This document shows positions 24,771 through 34,385 of a stretch of 64,000 nt of DNA, one piece after another. The DNA comes from Candidatus Enterococcus ferrettii (GTDB taxonomy: Bacteria; Bacillota; Bacilli; Lactobacillales; Enterococcaceae). Where the stretch lies: the NCBI RefSeq assembly GCF_017377655.1, contig NZ_JAFREL010000064.1:12279-76278 (forward strand). Direction: 5' to 3'. The position numbers and the translations under genes were made by a program. The notes under the pieces were generated by a model. That model had not been told where the DNA came from, did not search any database, and saw only the letters and a program-made list of their open reading frames with translations. Position 1 is the stretch's first letter; each line of letters starts with the position of its first letter.

Positions 24771-25838
24771 ATGATTCCTGAAAAAATTAAGTTTGGCTGC
24801 TTACTCAAAAAAGGAGTGGCCGAGGTGAAAGAAATGAAATTGCCAGAGCTCAAGGAAGATGAGCTTCTTGTTAAGCAAGAAGCCTGCAACATCTGCACAA
24901 CTGATTACCAGCAATGGCTGGGATTGCGTGAGCATCAAGGCTATCCTATGGCGGGTGGACATGAATGTTCAGGAACAGTGATTGCTAAAGGAACTGCTGT
25001 TGGTGACACTTATGAAGTTGGCGATAAAGTCAGCGTCGTCTATGACTATTGCGGTTATTGTGATGAATGTAAACACGGCGAGGTAACCAGCTGCGAAAAC
25101 ATCAAGCAGTTCGGTAAAAATTACTCAGAGGACTATTATGGTATCTTCGGTTTTGCCAACTACTTTATTCGCAAAGCAAAAAGCTTCGTGAAAATGAATC
25201 CCGAATTGCCACCATCAGAAGCAGCTTTTGTCGAGCCATTATCATCAGTGATTCAAAACATGAAGAAGCTGCGGGTGAAATCCGGTACCGATACCGTAAT
25301 TGTAATCGGTGCAGGAACCATGGGTCTGCTAAATGCAGAAACAGCACGGGCCTTTGGTGCTAGGGTAATTGTTTCTGAATTAATGGAGAAGAAGCTGCAG
25401 GTAGCACAAGCGATGGGTTTTGAAACCATCAATCCTAAAGAAGTAGATGCGGTTTCTAAGGTGAAGGAATTAACCAATGGTAAGGGAGCCGATATCGTAG
25501 TGGTAGCCGTAGGTGCTACTGCAGCAAATAACCAAGCCTTGGAAATGGTGAAACCGAAAGACGGCAAAATATCCATGTATGCTGCCGGATATCCAGCACC
25601 GGAAATGGATGTTGATTCTAACAAGATTCATTACATGCGCTTAGAATTAATCGGAACCTATGGATCAACATTGGAAGACTTCTCTGATGCAGCTGAAATG
25701 CTGAACACTGGACGGGTGAATGTTTCCAAATTGATAGAAACGCACATCCCATTGGCTGAAATTCAAGCAGCTTTCCAAGCAGCAAGTACCCCAGGCAACT
25801 TCCGAGTGTCTGTCACATTAAATGAGGATAGGAGTTAA
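24771..25838 (+). CDS. Zinc-dependent medium-chain dehydrogenase
   Basis: A 355-residue MDR alcohol/polyol dehydrogenase. The catalytic zinc site is Cys42, His64 and Glu65 (NICTTD, GGHECSG); the structural zinc cluster Cys94/97/100/108 is complete, unlike in the paralogue at 2381. The cofactor motif is VIVIGAGTMGLLNAE. Between PTS and hydroxyacid dehydrogenase genes, it should oxidise the incoming polyol phosphate or a downstream intermediate. Substrate unknown. Confidence 0.83.
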   Translation: MIPEKIKFGCLLKKGVAEVKEMKLPELKEDELLVKQEACNICTTDYQQWLGLREHQGYPMAGGHECSGTVIAKGTAVGDTYEVGDKVSVVYDYCGYCDECKHGEVTSCENIKQFGKNYSEDYYGIFGFANYFIRKAKSFVKMNPELPPSEAAFVEPLSSVIQNMKKLRVKSGTDTVIVIGAGTMGLLNAETARAFGARVIVSELMEKKLQVAQAMGFETINPKEVDAVSKVKELTNGKGADIVVVAVGATAANNQALEMVKPKDGKISMYAAGYPAPEMDVDSNKIHYMRLELIGTYGSTLEDFSDAAEMLNTGRVNVSKLIETHIPLAEIQAAFQAASTPGNFRVSVTLNEDRS

Positions 25839-25842
25839 GAAA

Positions 25843-26859
25843 ATGGCAAAATGTTTAGCAATCGCAGACCTTTTCATCGATCAGGAAATGATGGAAAAGG
25901 GACTCACCCTGTTAGAAGAAAAAGGAATTACTGTTGTTGTCAAGAATTGGCAGCATGAGGATTTGGAGGCTCTGCAAAAGGATAATATTACGCTGGAAAA
26001 ACAAGGCAGTGAAGCTGTTGATTTGCCTGAGGAATTACTAGCGGACATTGAAGAATATGACTATATCATTACGCAATTTGCTCCGATTGGCAAAAAAGTT
26101 ATCGACCAAGCAAAAAATCTGAAATTTATCGGTGTTTTGCGAGCAGGGATTGAAAACGTCAACCGTAGCTATGCTGAAGCAAAAGGAATCACAGTCTTTA
26201 ATACACCTGGTCGCAGTGAAACCAGTGTTTCAGAATACGCTGTCGGATTGATGCTTTCAGAAATCCGTAATATTGCTCGAGCAGACCGCAAGCTTCGTAA
26301 TGGCGAGTGGGAAAAATACTATCCCAACGGTGTATTGGCACCAGAATTGAAAGAGTCGGTAGTTGGTTTGGTCGGCTATGGGGCAATTGGACAGAAGGTA
26401 GCCAATTTAGTTCGGCCCTTTGGCGGCAAAATTATCTTTTTTGACGACTATTTCACTGGGGATACAACAGATACTCAAGTTTCCTTAGAAGAATTAGTCA
26501 CTCAAGCCGACATTATTTCCATGCACTACCGATTGACGCCAGAAACCAAGAATATGTTGAATCGCGAGCACTTCAAAAAGATGAAGTCTACTGCTGTAGT
26601 TATTAACAGTGCTCGTTCAGGGCTAATCAATGAACAAGATTTAATTGAAGCCCTGCAAAACAAAGAAATTACTGGAGCAGCAGTAGATGTCTTTGAACAA
26701 GAACCGCTGCCAGCTGACCATCCTTACTTAACTCTGGAAAATGTAACTATCACGCCCCATATCGCAGGATCAACGATTGGCAATTTCGCCAATTCACCAA
26801 ATATTTTGGCAAACCGTATGGTGAATGAGTACCTGCCAACATCTGTAACGGTAAACTAA
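25843..26859 (+). CDS. D-2-hydroxyacid dehydrogenase family protein, locus B
   Basis: A 338-residue NAD-dependent 2-hydroxyacid dehydrogenase. ATG 25843 is used because GGAG lies 8 bp upstream; a longer reading overlaps the previous gene. Motifs: GLVGYGAIGQKVA (cofactor), NSARSGL (catalytic Arg), VFEQEPLP (Glu), HIAGSTI (His). It belongs to the same subgroup as the protein at 5245, as both share the HIAG-T-I...SP tail. Both lie in PTS polyol operons, so a role in polyol-derived acid or aldehyde handling is inferred. Confidence 0.8.
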   Translation: MAKCLAIADLFIDQEMMEKGLTLLEEKGITVVVKNWQHEDLEALQKDNITLEKQGSEAVDLPEELLADIEEYDYIITQFAPIGKKVIDQAKNLKFIGVLRAGIENVNRSYAEAKGITVFNTPGRSETSVSEYAVGLMLSEIRNIARADRKLRNGEWEKYYPNGVLAPELKESVVGLVGYGAIGQKVANLVRPFGGKIIFFDDYFTGDTTDTQVSLEELVTQADIISMHYRLTPETKNMLNREHFKKMKSTAVVINSARSGLINEQDLIEALQNKEITGAAVDVFEQEPLPADHPYLTLENVTITPHIAGSTIGNFANSPNILANRMVNEYLPTSVTVN

Positions 26860-26880
26860 CGGATGAGATAGGAGAAAACG

Positions 26881-27276
26881 ATGATCGATCTTCGCTTGGT
26901 ATTCATAATTATCGCTTTATTACTGTTAAATCTCGCTACCTCAATGAGTCATGCCAGTTATTATCGCAAGACACTGCGAAGCATGATGGAACGAAATGAA
27001 GAAGGCTTTCTTGGGATAGGTATGGCCAACAGCAAAGTAAAGGCACGAATGATTGCCCTGATACTGGCAGATACGAACGGCGTAATTACTGAATGCCGAG
27101 TGATGTCAGGTCTAACGGTTTTCGCTAAATTTAAAACCTGCCATGAGCTAACGGGCTGCAGTATTCAAAACCTGTCAGCGGAAATTCAAACGAATAAATA
27201 CAAAACATCAATCGAAGAAGCTATTAAACTGATTCAAATTGAAATGGATAATAAAAAATCGGAGGGAACAATATGA
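26881..27276 (+). CDS. GutM-like operon activator, locus B
   Basis: A 131-residue GutM-family protein: hydrophobic N-terminal helix (FIIIALLLLNLATS) then a soluble part with VKARMIALILADTNGVITECRVMSGLTVFAKFK. Its stop overlaps the ATG of the SAF oxidoreductase gene by 4 bp. In contrast to the sorbitol operon there is no GutR here, so GutM must work with a SorC-type regulator or have another role, for instance at the permease. Confidence 0.75.
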   Translation: MIDLRLVFIIIALLLLNLATSMSHASYYRKTLRSMMERNEEGFLGIGMANSKVKARMIALILADTNGVITECRVMSGLTVFAKFKTCHELTGCSIQNLSAEIQTNKYKTSIEEAIKLIQIEMDNKKSEGTI

Positions 27277-28526
27277 CACTATATGGAGAACTGTTAAAAC
27301 GTCAACAAGAAGGAAACCCAATTCGCGTTGGAGTAATCGGCGCTGGGCAAATGGGTCGCGGCATGATCGCACAAATCGCTACGATACCTGGCATGGTCGT
27401 AACTGGAGTCAGCGATCTGTTCGTGGAAAATGCTGAGAAAGCTAAAGAAGCTTACTTAGCTTCTTCAGAAGTAAAAAATGATTTGCTAGTATCGGCAGAC
27501 TTTAAGGAGATCATTCACTCTGACTTAAACGAAGTCATTGTTGATGCAACCGGTGTTCCTGAGGTCGGTGCTAAAATTGCGCTTGAAACCTTAATTGCCA
27601 AAAAACATTTGGTCCTATTAAATGTTGAAATCGATATTACCATTGGACCATTGATGCATAAGCTATACGACTCAGCCGGTCTCGTTTATACCGGCTCTGA
27701 TGGAGATGAACCCGCAGCGACGACTGAACTATTTGAATTTGCTAAATCAATGGGCATGGAAGTCTTGGTTGCCGGAAAGGGCAAAAACAATAAGCTGAAA
27801 ACGACTGCCAATCCTGATACAGCCGCTGAAGAAGCAGCCGGTAAGCATATGGCAGCTCACATGCTGGCAGCCTTCCAGGATGGAACGAAAACAATGGCCG
27901 AAATGAACCTGCTCTCTAATGCTATTGGTTACATTCCAGATAAAGTTGGGATGCATGGCTTATCTGGTGATGTGGATTCAGTGATTAAGGATCTTGATTT
28001 GAAGGAAAAGGGCGGCGTCCTTTCACAATACGGGGTAGTAGAATATGTGGATGGCTTAGCACCTGGTGTCTTTGTCATCGTTAAGGGACAAAATGCTGAT
28101 GTGACTGGTGAATTGAACTACTTGATGAAAAAAGGCGACAGAGACCATCATATCTTGTACCGCCCATATCATTTAGCCAGCTTAGAAACACCCATTACTA
28201 TTGCAAAAGCGGTTCTGCAGCAGGATCATGCCATTATTCCATTGGGGGCACCGATTTCAGAAACTGTAGCAGTCACTAAAAAAGCTATCAAAGCAGGTGA
28301 AAAATTAGACGGTATCGGCGGTTATTGTGTTCGAGGTGTCTTAGAAACACATACCGAAATGGAAGCGCAAGGACATATTCCAATCGGTTTAATTTCTGGC
28401 GAGGTTGTGGCTAAACGTGACATTGAGGCTGAGACTTTCATCACAGAAGATGATGTGGAATTGGATCAAAGTACCTCAGTGTGGCAATTACGCAAGCTGC
28501 AGGACGATACTTTTAAAGGAGCTTAA
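27273..28526 (+). CDS. NAD(P)-binding SAF-domain oxidoreductase, locus B
   Basis: A 417-residue enzyme of the homoserine-dehydrogenase-like fold. The Rossmann motif GVIGAGQMGRG sits at 20-30, LLNVEIDITIGP and YTGSDGDEPAATTELFEFA follow, then a GKGKNNKLK block, and a C-terminal SAF domain (about residues 330-400, including APISETVAVTKKAIKAGEKL). Such proteins often neighbour sugar transporters but I know of no proven reaction. A paralogue at 37738 leads the sister operon, so it is central to both pathways. A polyol-phosphate oxidation or oxido-isomerisation is plausible, not shown. Confidence 0.72.
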   Translation: MTLYGELLKRQQEGNPIRVGVIGAGQMGRGMIAQIATIPGMVVTGVSDLFVENAEKAKEAYLASSEVKNDLLVSADFKEIIHSDLNEVIVDATGVPEVGAKIALETLIAKKHLVLLNVEIDITIGPLMHKLYDSAGLVYTGSDGDEPAATTELFEFAKSMGMEVLVAGKGKNNKLKTTANPDTAAEEAAGKHMAAHMLAAFQDGTKTMAEMNLLSNAIGYIPDKVGMHGLSGDVDSVIKDLDLKEKGGVLSQYGVVEYVDGLAPGVFVIVKGQNADVTGELNYLMKKGDRDHHILYRPYHLASLETPITIAKAVLQQDHAIIPLGAPISETVAVTKKAIKAGEKLDGIGGYCVRGVLETHTEMEAQGHIPIGLISGEVVAKRDIEAETFITEDDVELDQSTSVWQLRKLQDDTFKGA

Positions 28527-28528
28527 GC

Positions 28529-28885
28529 ATGCATCAAACAAAAATTACTGAAATTGGATCGATTGTCGAAGATTTTGCTGAAGAATTTCTCCTAGTACTG
28601 TTTGGACCGGAAGCGACGGCAGAATTGCGAGATATTTGTGTCATTCACGAGACGGATCAGCGCCCGAAAGATGCCTTGAAAAAAGACGGCAAGCTGACCA
28701 TTGGCTCACAGGAATACACTATTTTGGAGATAGGCAGCGAAGCCAATCCTAATTATCAAGCATTAGGACATATTTCGATTTATTTTAGAGATGGCGCAAA
28801 CAATGAAATTCTGCCGGGTGCAATTTTGGTTGAACCGAAAGTATTTCCTGAGCTGAAGGTGGGAGACGACATTACTTTTAATTAG
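28529..28885 (+). CDS. PTS glucitol-type EIIA, locus B
   Basis: A 118-residue EIIA-Gut protein starting TKITEIGSIVEDFAEEFLLVLFGP, with the LGHISIYFRDG strand that carries the probable phosphorylated His. It starts 2 bp after the SAF oxidoreductase stop. It is closer to the protein at 41097 than to GutA at 11246. Confidence 0.86.
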   Translation: MHQTKITEIGSIVEDFAEEFLLVLFGPEATAELRDICVIHETDQRPKDALKKDGKLTIGSQEYTILEIGSEANPNYQALGHISIYFRDGANNEILPGAILVEPKVFPELKVGDDITFN

Positions 28886-28927
28886 CTGTTGGGGAAATCC
28901 TGTATCTCATATAAGGAGAAACTAGCG

Positions 28928-29872
28928 ATGGATATAATAGAAGAAAAAAATATTGTCAAAATGGCCTGCTTGTATTATGAGGAGGGATTGACTCAGGCTC
29001 AGATCGCCAAGCAGGTAGGTGTTTCTCGTTCACTGGTTTCTAAATTACTGCTGGATGCCCGCGAAGAAGGTATTGTAGAAATTACCATTAACAGCAAAAA
29101 CGCCTATACCTCGATGCTGGAAAGAAAGCTGGAAAAGAAATATAGTTTGGCAGCGGCCGTTATCATTGATTCCAAAGATCTTACGATTGAAGAAATCGAA
29201 AAAATGACTGCAAAAGCTGCTGCTTACTATTTAAATAAACAGATGAAGCAGGCTAAAAGTGTCGGGATTTCTTGGGGCAAGGCAATTAGAAGAATGGTGG
29301 ACTATTTTCCTTACAGCAATCATTCCTCCCTTTCAGTTGTACCGCTAATCGGCGGCATGGGAGATGATTTCGTCAACATCCACTCCAATCAGTTAAGTCA
29401 TGATTTGGCTAAAAAGGTTCGCGGCAAGTCAAAATATCTCTATGCACCGGCGCTGCTAGCAAACGAACAGCTGGCAGATGCTTTGAAAAGCAACCAAGCG
29501 ATTGAATCAGTATTAAGCGATGGTTTAAACGTAGATATCGCAGTTGTTGGAATCGGCAGTCCTTACAAGCGAAGTACAATGGAAGAAATCGGCTATCTTT
29601 CCCAAGAAGATATCGAAGAACTCCGCAGCAGCCAAATCGTTGGTGATATCAATTCTCGTTTTTACAATGTACGGGGAGAAGAGGCCGCCTGCAAAATTAA
29701 TCGAAGCATTATCGGAGTGAACTTGCCTGCTATTAAGCAGGTTCCTCAGGTATTAACGATTGCCGCTGATGACCAGCGGATAAAGGCAATTAAAGTAGCC
29801 GTAGAAAATCAGCTAGTAAACGTACTAGTAACTACCGATGGGATTGCTTCAGAATTATTGGCTGACGAATAA
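28928..29872 (+). CDS. SorC-family transcriptional regulator 2
   Basis: A 314-residue SorC-family regulator closing operon B. ATG 28928 follows AAGGAG by 9 bp. Helix-turn-helix GLTQAQIAKQVGVSRSLVSK near 20-40; effector domain with ISWGKAIRRM, PLIGGMGDDFVNIHSNQL and ITEE-like EEIGYLSQEDIEEL. With the divergent regulator at 22003 the locus has two SorC proteins; one may be the local repressor and the other an activator or antagonist. Confidence 0.86.
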   Translation: MDIIEEKNIVKMACLYYEEGLTQAQIAKQVGVSRSLVSKLLLDAREEGIVEITINSKNAYTSMLERKLEKKYSLAAAVIIDSKDLTIEEIEKMTAKAAAYYLNKQMKQAKSVGISWGKAIRRMVDYFPYSNHSSLSVVPLIGGMGDDFVNIHSNQLSHDLAKKVRGKSKYLYAPALLANEQLADALKSNQAIESVLSDGLNVDIAVVGIGSPYKRSTMEEIGYLSQEDIEELRSSQIVGDINSRFYNVRGEEAACKINRSIIGVNLPAIKQVPQVLTIAADDQRIKAIKVAVENQLVNVLVTTDGIASELLADE

Positions 29873-29885
29873 AACTGTTTCAATC

Positions 29886-29919
29886 AAGCATTCCCGCATA
29901 GGTGAGGAATGCTTTTTTT
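29886..29919 (+). terminator. Terminator of operon B
   Basis: AAGCATTCC (29886-29894) pairs with GGAATGCTT (29906-29914), followed by TTTTT. Confidence 0.82.
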
Positions 29920-30038
29920 GTTGTCAAAATTCTTCTCTATCCATGGAAAAACAAACATAGTAAACTGATAATGAAAGGGTTATCAAAAAAGTAACTCTTT
30001 GAGGTTGTTTATTTTTCTAGTGTGAGGGGGAAAGTGCA

Positions 30039-32621
30039 ATGAATCACCGGGAAAGAATTTTAAACTTTTTAAGGATCCATCCTGAAGGCTATTCAACGAT
30101 GGAGCTTGCTGAAAGGTTGGCCATCCCCAGACCAACCGTCAGCAAGCTGTTGAATGAACTTGTCCGTCAGAACAAGGTACAGAAGAGCAAAAGCTACCCA
30201 GTGCTTTATGAGCGATGTGCCAAGGAAATCAATCATTGCTTTAAGGAAATTATTGGTTATGACAAGAGCTTAAAGGCTCAAATTGTCAGCTGTAAAAGCT
30301 CAGTCAGCTATCCGCCAAAGGGGCTGCCGGTATTGCTGCTAGGAGATAGCGGGGTAGGCAAAAGCTTCTTGGCCGAGCATGTTTATCACTACGCGGTGGA
30401 GACGAGGTTAATTGCTGAAGGCAGCCCTTTTAAGACTTTAAATTGTGCCGATTATGCCAACAATCCTGAATTGTTATCGGCTGCGCTGTTTGGCTACGTG
30501 AAGGGCAGCTTTACTGGGGCGGATGCAGATAAAAAAGGAATTTTTGAAGAAGCCGAGGGCGGTTATCTGTTCTTGGACGAGGTGCATCAGCTGCCGCCGG
30601 CTGGCCAAGAAAAATTATTTAGGTATTTGGACAAAGGGATCATTTCTAAACTGGGATCACAAAAGGAAGTCCCCTTAAATGTCCGTTTGATTTTTGCTAC
30701 TACCAATCTGCCAGACACGATGCTGGAGACTTTTATTCGCCGGATCCCTGTTGTCATCCATCTGCCAAGATATGTGGAAAGACCCGTGGATGAGCGATAT
30801 CGTATTATCTATCAATTATTTTTTAAGGAGAAAAGAAAGATTGATCGGGATATTATTGTTTCAGCTGATTTGTATAATATGTTGTTGATGTTTGATGACA
30901 AGGGCAATATTGGTACAATCAAGAATTTAATTAAGGTAGTCCTGGCTAATGCTATTTTTCAGCAAAAGAACTCGGATTTACGAGTAGGATTAAACAATCT
31001 GCCTTCTCATCAATATGTTTATGACTTGAATTATACCTTTGTTAAAAATGAAATCGCCATCTGCTCAGAAAGTGAATTGGAGAGCAGTACTGTTCAGGTG
31101 CAGGACCCATTTCTTTCAGAAGAACTGCTAAATGAGATTGAAGAACAATTATCTGCCTCACCGTATGATTATCACGAAACCATGAGCGTACTTGCAGCCA
31201 GTATTTCCAAAATAGAAAAATTAAACGATCAGCACTTAAATACGCAGGTGTTTCATGAGCCGATTCGCAAAATCTTTGAATATTTGGAACGAAATTATGG
31301 TTTTCGTTTTAGTCAGCAGCACGTCATTTTTTTCTCGAAGCTGCTGTTTTATGGTCTAAAGGATGAGCTGGAGGCTCCTGAAAAAATCGAGAAATACCAG
31401 CGAATTTTGAAGCGGTTGAAGAATCATGACTATAAGGTATACAAGGTGACTAAGATCATCATCGAGATGATTCGAATAAATTTGGATATTCGAGACCTGT
31501 CTACTTCCTTTTTCCTGATTGCTAATTTTTATATGCTTTATCATACCAATCAGGCGGGGCCCACGCTGCCATACCTAATTATCGTTTCTCATGGTGTTTC
31601 GACAGCCAACAGTATTTCTGGACTGGTCAACCAAGCATTTGGTCAATATCTGTTCGAAGGGATTGACATGCCCTATAACTCGACAAAAAAGGAAGTTTTG
31701 CGCAAGCTGAAAAAGCGATTGGAGAACATAGATACCTCCAAGGGGGTGTTGATCCTAGTTGATATGGGATCGCTGCTGGAATTAATTGATGATATTCAGG
31801 AGGAAGTAGTAGGTGAAGTTGCTATGATTAACAATATTACTTCACAAATTGCTTTAGAGACGGCCAATCTCGTTTTGCAGAAAATGACCTTAGAGCAGGT
31901 GGTGGGTCAGCTGAGGGAGGCAATTCAAACAACAATTAAATATATTCCTTCGAAAAAACACAGTAGTTTAGTCCTGCTGGCTTGTTTAACGGGAACGCGA
32001 AGCGCTGAAAAGATCAAAGGGATTTTAAAGACGTGTTTAGTCAATGATCAATTGACCTATCGCTGCTGTACCTATGATTTTTTAGCCAATGAAGCGGAAC
32101 GAAAAGACCTAATTCAGAAATACAATCGGGTATTAACGGTGACTACGACACCGGTAAACGTTGTTGGGAGTATCGCCTTGCAGGAACTGCTGACAGAAAA
32201 GGGAGAGCAAACGCTGAGAATCTTTTATAAGGATTATTTATCTGAGCACGAGCTGCAGCAAGTATTCGATCGAATGATTGAAGCCTTCACCTTAGAAAAT
32301 CTGATGGAGCAGTTAACTATTTTAAATCCGACTAAGCTCATGAAGGATGTATCGGAATTTGTTCTGCATCTAGAAAGAAACTTGGTAAAAGCCTATACAG
32401 CAGCAGAGAAAAAGGTGATCCTGATGCATGCGGCTATCATGATTGAACGTTTGATTTTAGAGAGAGGACAGGAAGCTGCTGGGAAGTGTAAGACTATCGA
32501 TCCACACTGTAACGAAAAAAAGTATCAGGCTTTGAAAAAAGCGATAAGTGTAATAGAAGGAAAGTACAATATTGTGGTAAATGAAAAAGAACTGGTCCTG
32601 CTGGAAAACCTTTTGTTCTAG
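30039..32621 (+). CDS. LevR-type sigma-54-dependent PRD activator
   Basis: An 860-residue activator. Order: N-terminal winged helix (residues 1-60), AAA+ sigma-54 interaction domain with Walker A GDSGVGKS at 102-109, GSFTGA at 156-161 (the GAFTGA loop that contacts RpoN, Ala to Ser) and Walker B YLFLDE near 176; PRD; mannose-type EIIA domain with His in IIVSHGVST near 516; an EIIB-like part; a second PRD. It lies just before the mannose-type PTS genes and a clear -24/-12 promoter, so it should turn on that operon when its PTS is transporting. Confidence 0.9.
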   Translation: MNHRERILNFLRIHPEGYSTMELAERLAIPRPTVSKLLNELVRQNKVQKSKSYPVLYERCAKEINHCFKEIIGYDKSLKAQIVSCKSSVSYPPKGLPVLLLGDSGVGKSFLAEHVYHYAVETRLIAEGSPFKTLNCADYANNPELLSAALFGYVKGSFTGADADKKGIFEEAEGGYLFLDEVHQLPPAGQEKLFRYLDKGIISKLGSQKEVPLNVRLIFATTNLPDTMLETFIRRIPVVIHLPRYVERPVDERYRIIYQLFFKEKRKIDRDIIVSADLYNMLLMFDDKGNIGTIKNLIKVVLANAIFQQKNSDLRVGLNNLPSHQYVYDLNYTFVKNEIAICSESELESSTVQVQDPFLSEELLNEIEEQLSASPYDYHETMSVLAASISKIEKLNDQHLNTQVFHEPIRKIFEYLERNYGFRFSQQHVIFFSKLLFYGLKDELEAPEKIEKYQRILKRLKNHDYKVYKVTKIIIEMIRINLDIRDLSTSFFLIANFYMLYHTNQAGPTLPYLIIVSHGVSTANSISGLVNQAFGQYLFEGIDMPYNSTKKEVLRKLKKRLENIDTSKGVLILVDMGSLLELIDDIQEEVVGEVAMINNITSQIALETANLVLQKMTLEQVVGQLREAIQTTIKYIPSKKHSSLVLLACLTGTRSAEKIKGILKTCLVNDQLTYRCCTYDFLANEAERKDLIQKYNRVLTVTTTPVNVVGSIALQELLTEKGEQTLRIFYKDYLSEHELQQVFDRMIEAFTLENLMEQLTILNPTKLMKDVSEFVLHLERNLVKAYTAAEKKVILMHAAIMIERLILERGQEAAGKCKTIDPHCNEKKYQALKKAISVIEGKYNIVVNEKELVLLENLLF

Positions 32622-32674
32622 TAGTAAAGGATTTGTCTGGAGTTAAGGAGCTGCCAATTGAGGCTGCTCCTTTT

Positions 32675-32691
32675 TGGCATGGCAGTTGCAT
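32675..32691 (+). promoter_or_regulatory. Sigma-54 (-24/-12) promoter
   Basis: TGGCAT-GGCAG-TTGCAT matches the RpoN consensus TGGCAC-N5-TTGCW with the GG and GC dinucleotides correctly spaced. It is 32 bp upstream of the first PTS gene and 53 bp after the gene of a LevR-type activator, as in known lev and mpt systems. Confidence 0.85.
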
Positions 32692-32722
32692 ACTAATAAG
32701 GTGAAGAAGGGAGTTGAAGCAC

Positions 32723-33136
32723 TTGATTGGGATTATTTTAGTTACTCATGGAGATTTAGGGAAGGAGATGATAAACAGTGCGCAGTTGATCGTGGGTGAA
32801 ATTCCTTTTATTAATCATTGCTCCTTACGGAAAGAAGACAAAACAGACCGCTTAAAAGAGCGATTAGAGAAAACAATTCACACAATGAAGGAGTTAGATG
32901 GAATTATTATTTTGTCTGACTTGTTTGGCGGCACGCCCTCCAACCTGTCGATGCTGGAAAATCGCCGAGAGAATGTACGAACGATCGCCGGAGTCAATTT
33001 GACGATGTTGCTGACCTGTATTTTAGAAAGAGAGCAGTATTCCTTGGATGACTTGGCAGAACAGATTGTTTTGGAAGGGAAGGAGGGAATTAAGTTTACA
33101 TCAAGACTTTTGAAGGAGGGAAAAGGACATGAATAA
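32723..33136 (+). CDS. PTS mannose-family EIIA
   Basis: A 137-residue EIIA-Man domain: IGIILVTHGDLGKEM with the phosphorylated His at residue 9, and LSDLFGGTPSNLS near 75. TTG 32723 is preferred over TTG 32714, since AAGGGAG (32707-32713) is 9 bp from the first and touching the second; it also gives the normal N-terminus. EIIA and EIIB are separate proteins here. Its end overlaps the EIIB gene by 8 bp. Confidence 0.86.
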   Translation: MIGIILVTHGDLGKEMINSAQLIVGEIPFINHCSLRKEDKTDRLKERLEKTIHTMKELDGIIILSDLFGGTPSNLSMLENRRENVRTIAGVNLTMLLTCILEREQYSLDDLAEQIVLEGKEGIKFTSRLLKEGKGHE

Positions 33137-33605
33137 AATTGTAATGAGCAGGGTTGATTTTCGTTTGATCCATGGACAGGTGATTACCAAATGGCTAAAA
33201 TATTATCCTGCCAGAAAAGTAGTGATTATTGACGATCTGCTGGCAGAGGATGAATTCATGGCAGAGATCTACAAAATGGCCATTCCCCAAGGACTAGTAT
33301 TAGATATTCTGAATACCGATGAATTGGCTGATTATCTGGCAAATAGCCAAGAGGAATTGTTCTTATTATTCAAATCGATCGAAACTGCCTATCAGATGAT
33401 CAAGCAAGGGATTCAGCTACCGCAGCTGGTAATTGGCGGTGTACCAAGCGAAAGTGGGAAAAAGATGGTATTCAGCGGTGTTTATCTGAGCAAGATAGAG
33501 CTGGAGCAGCTGCAGGAGCTGGAGAGCTTAGGGGTGCCCATTAGCTTTGCGACGACACCAGATGACAAAAGTACGCAGCTGGCCTCCATTCGCGACAGTC
33601 TTTAA
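33129..33605 (+). CDS. PTS mannose-family EIIB
   Basis: A 158-residue EIIB of the mannose/fructose/sorbose family. The active histidine is His15 in RVDFRLIHGQVITKW. The fold continues with VVIIDDLLAEDEFMAEIYKMAIP and IGGVPSESGKK. The phosphate moves from EIIA to this His and on to the sugar in the EIIC/EIID channel. Confidence 0.88.
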   Translation: MNKIVMSRVDFRLIHGQVITKWLKYYPARKVVIIDDLLAEDEFMAEIYKMAIPQGLVLDILNTDELADYLANSQEELFLLFKSIETAYQMIKQGIQLPQLVIGGVPSESGKKMVFSGVYLSKIELEQLQELESLGVPISFATTPDDKSTQLASIRDSL

Positions 33606-33617
33606 AAAGGGGGAGTT

Positions 33618-34385
33618 ATGATGGATTTTCAAACACTGGTTATGGCGTTAGTGATGGGATTATTGTACTGGATTTGTAATGGAACTGTTGGATATACCCT
33701 GTGGATGGGCTTCGGTACACCTTTTGCGATGGGATTATTTGCAGGACTTATTTATGGAGATGTGACCACGGGGATTATTTTGGCTGGCAGTATCAAATTG
33801 ATCTTTCTTGGGGTAATTGCGCCAGGAGGGCAGCTGCCATCGGATGAAAATATTGCAGCTGCTTGTATTATTCCGTTAGCATTAAAAACGGGAATGTCAA
33901 CCGAGGTAGCATTGACCTTAGCAGTGCCGGTGGCAATGCTGGGAGCCTTTTTATACAACATGAAGAAAATTGTTAATATTCGTTTTGTACAAATGGCCGA
34001 AGACAGTGTGGAGCAGATGAATTTTAAAAAGTTATGGCGCAGTGCTTTTTCTTGGCCGATGTTTGCCAACTTTCTTTTGTTCTTCATGCCAGTTTTCTTA
34101 GTCAATATTTTTGGCGAAAACATTGTACAACCAGTATTGGACATTATTCCCGAATGGCTGATGCACGGGTTGGAAATTGCAGGAGGTATTTTACCAGCAA
34201 TTGGCTTCTCCATGATCATGGTGATGATTGGCAAGAAAAAATTTATTCCCTTCTTCATTATCGGATACTTCGTAACGGTAGTGACGAATCTGAATATTTT
34301 AATTTCCATTATTATCGCCATTTCAATTGCTATTATTTTGGTTACGACCAAACGTGAGATGAGAGGAGATGTGAGTCGTGGATAA
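33618..34385 (+). CDS. PTS mannose-family EIIC
   Basis: A 255-residue membrane protein with many helices and the family stretch GMFAGLIYGDVTTGIILAGSIKLIFLG-like segment near residues 38-60, followed by GQLPSDENIAAACI. The last helices (IIAISIAIILVT) are followed by a short basic tail. ATG 33618 or 33621 follows GGGGGAG. The gene overlaps that of EIID by 8 bp. Confidence 0.87.
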   Translation: MMDFQTLVMALVMGLLYWICNGTVGYTLWMGFGTPFAMGLFAGLIYGDVTTGIILAGSIKLIFLGVIAPGGQLPSDENIAAACIIPLALKTGMSTEVALTLAVPVAMLGAFLYNMKKIVNIRFVQMAEDSVEQMNFKKLWRSAFSWPMFANFLLFFMPVFLVNIFGENIVQPVLDIIPEWLMHGLEIAGGILPAIGFSMIMVMIGKKKFIPFFIIGYFVTVVTNLNILISIIIAISIAIILVTTKREMRGDVSRG

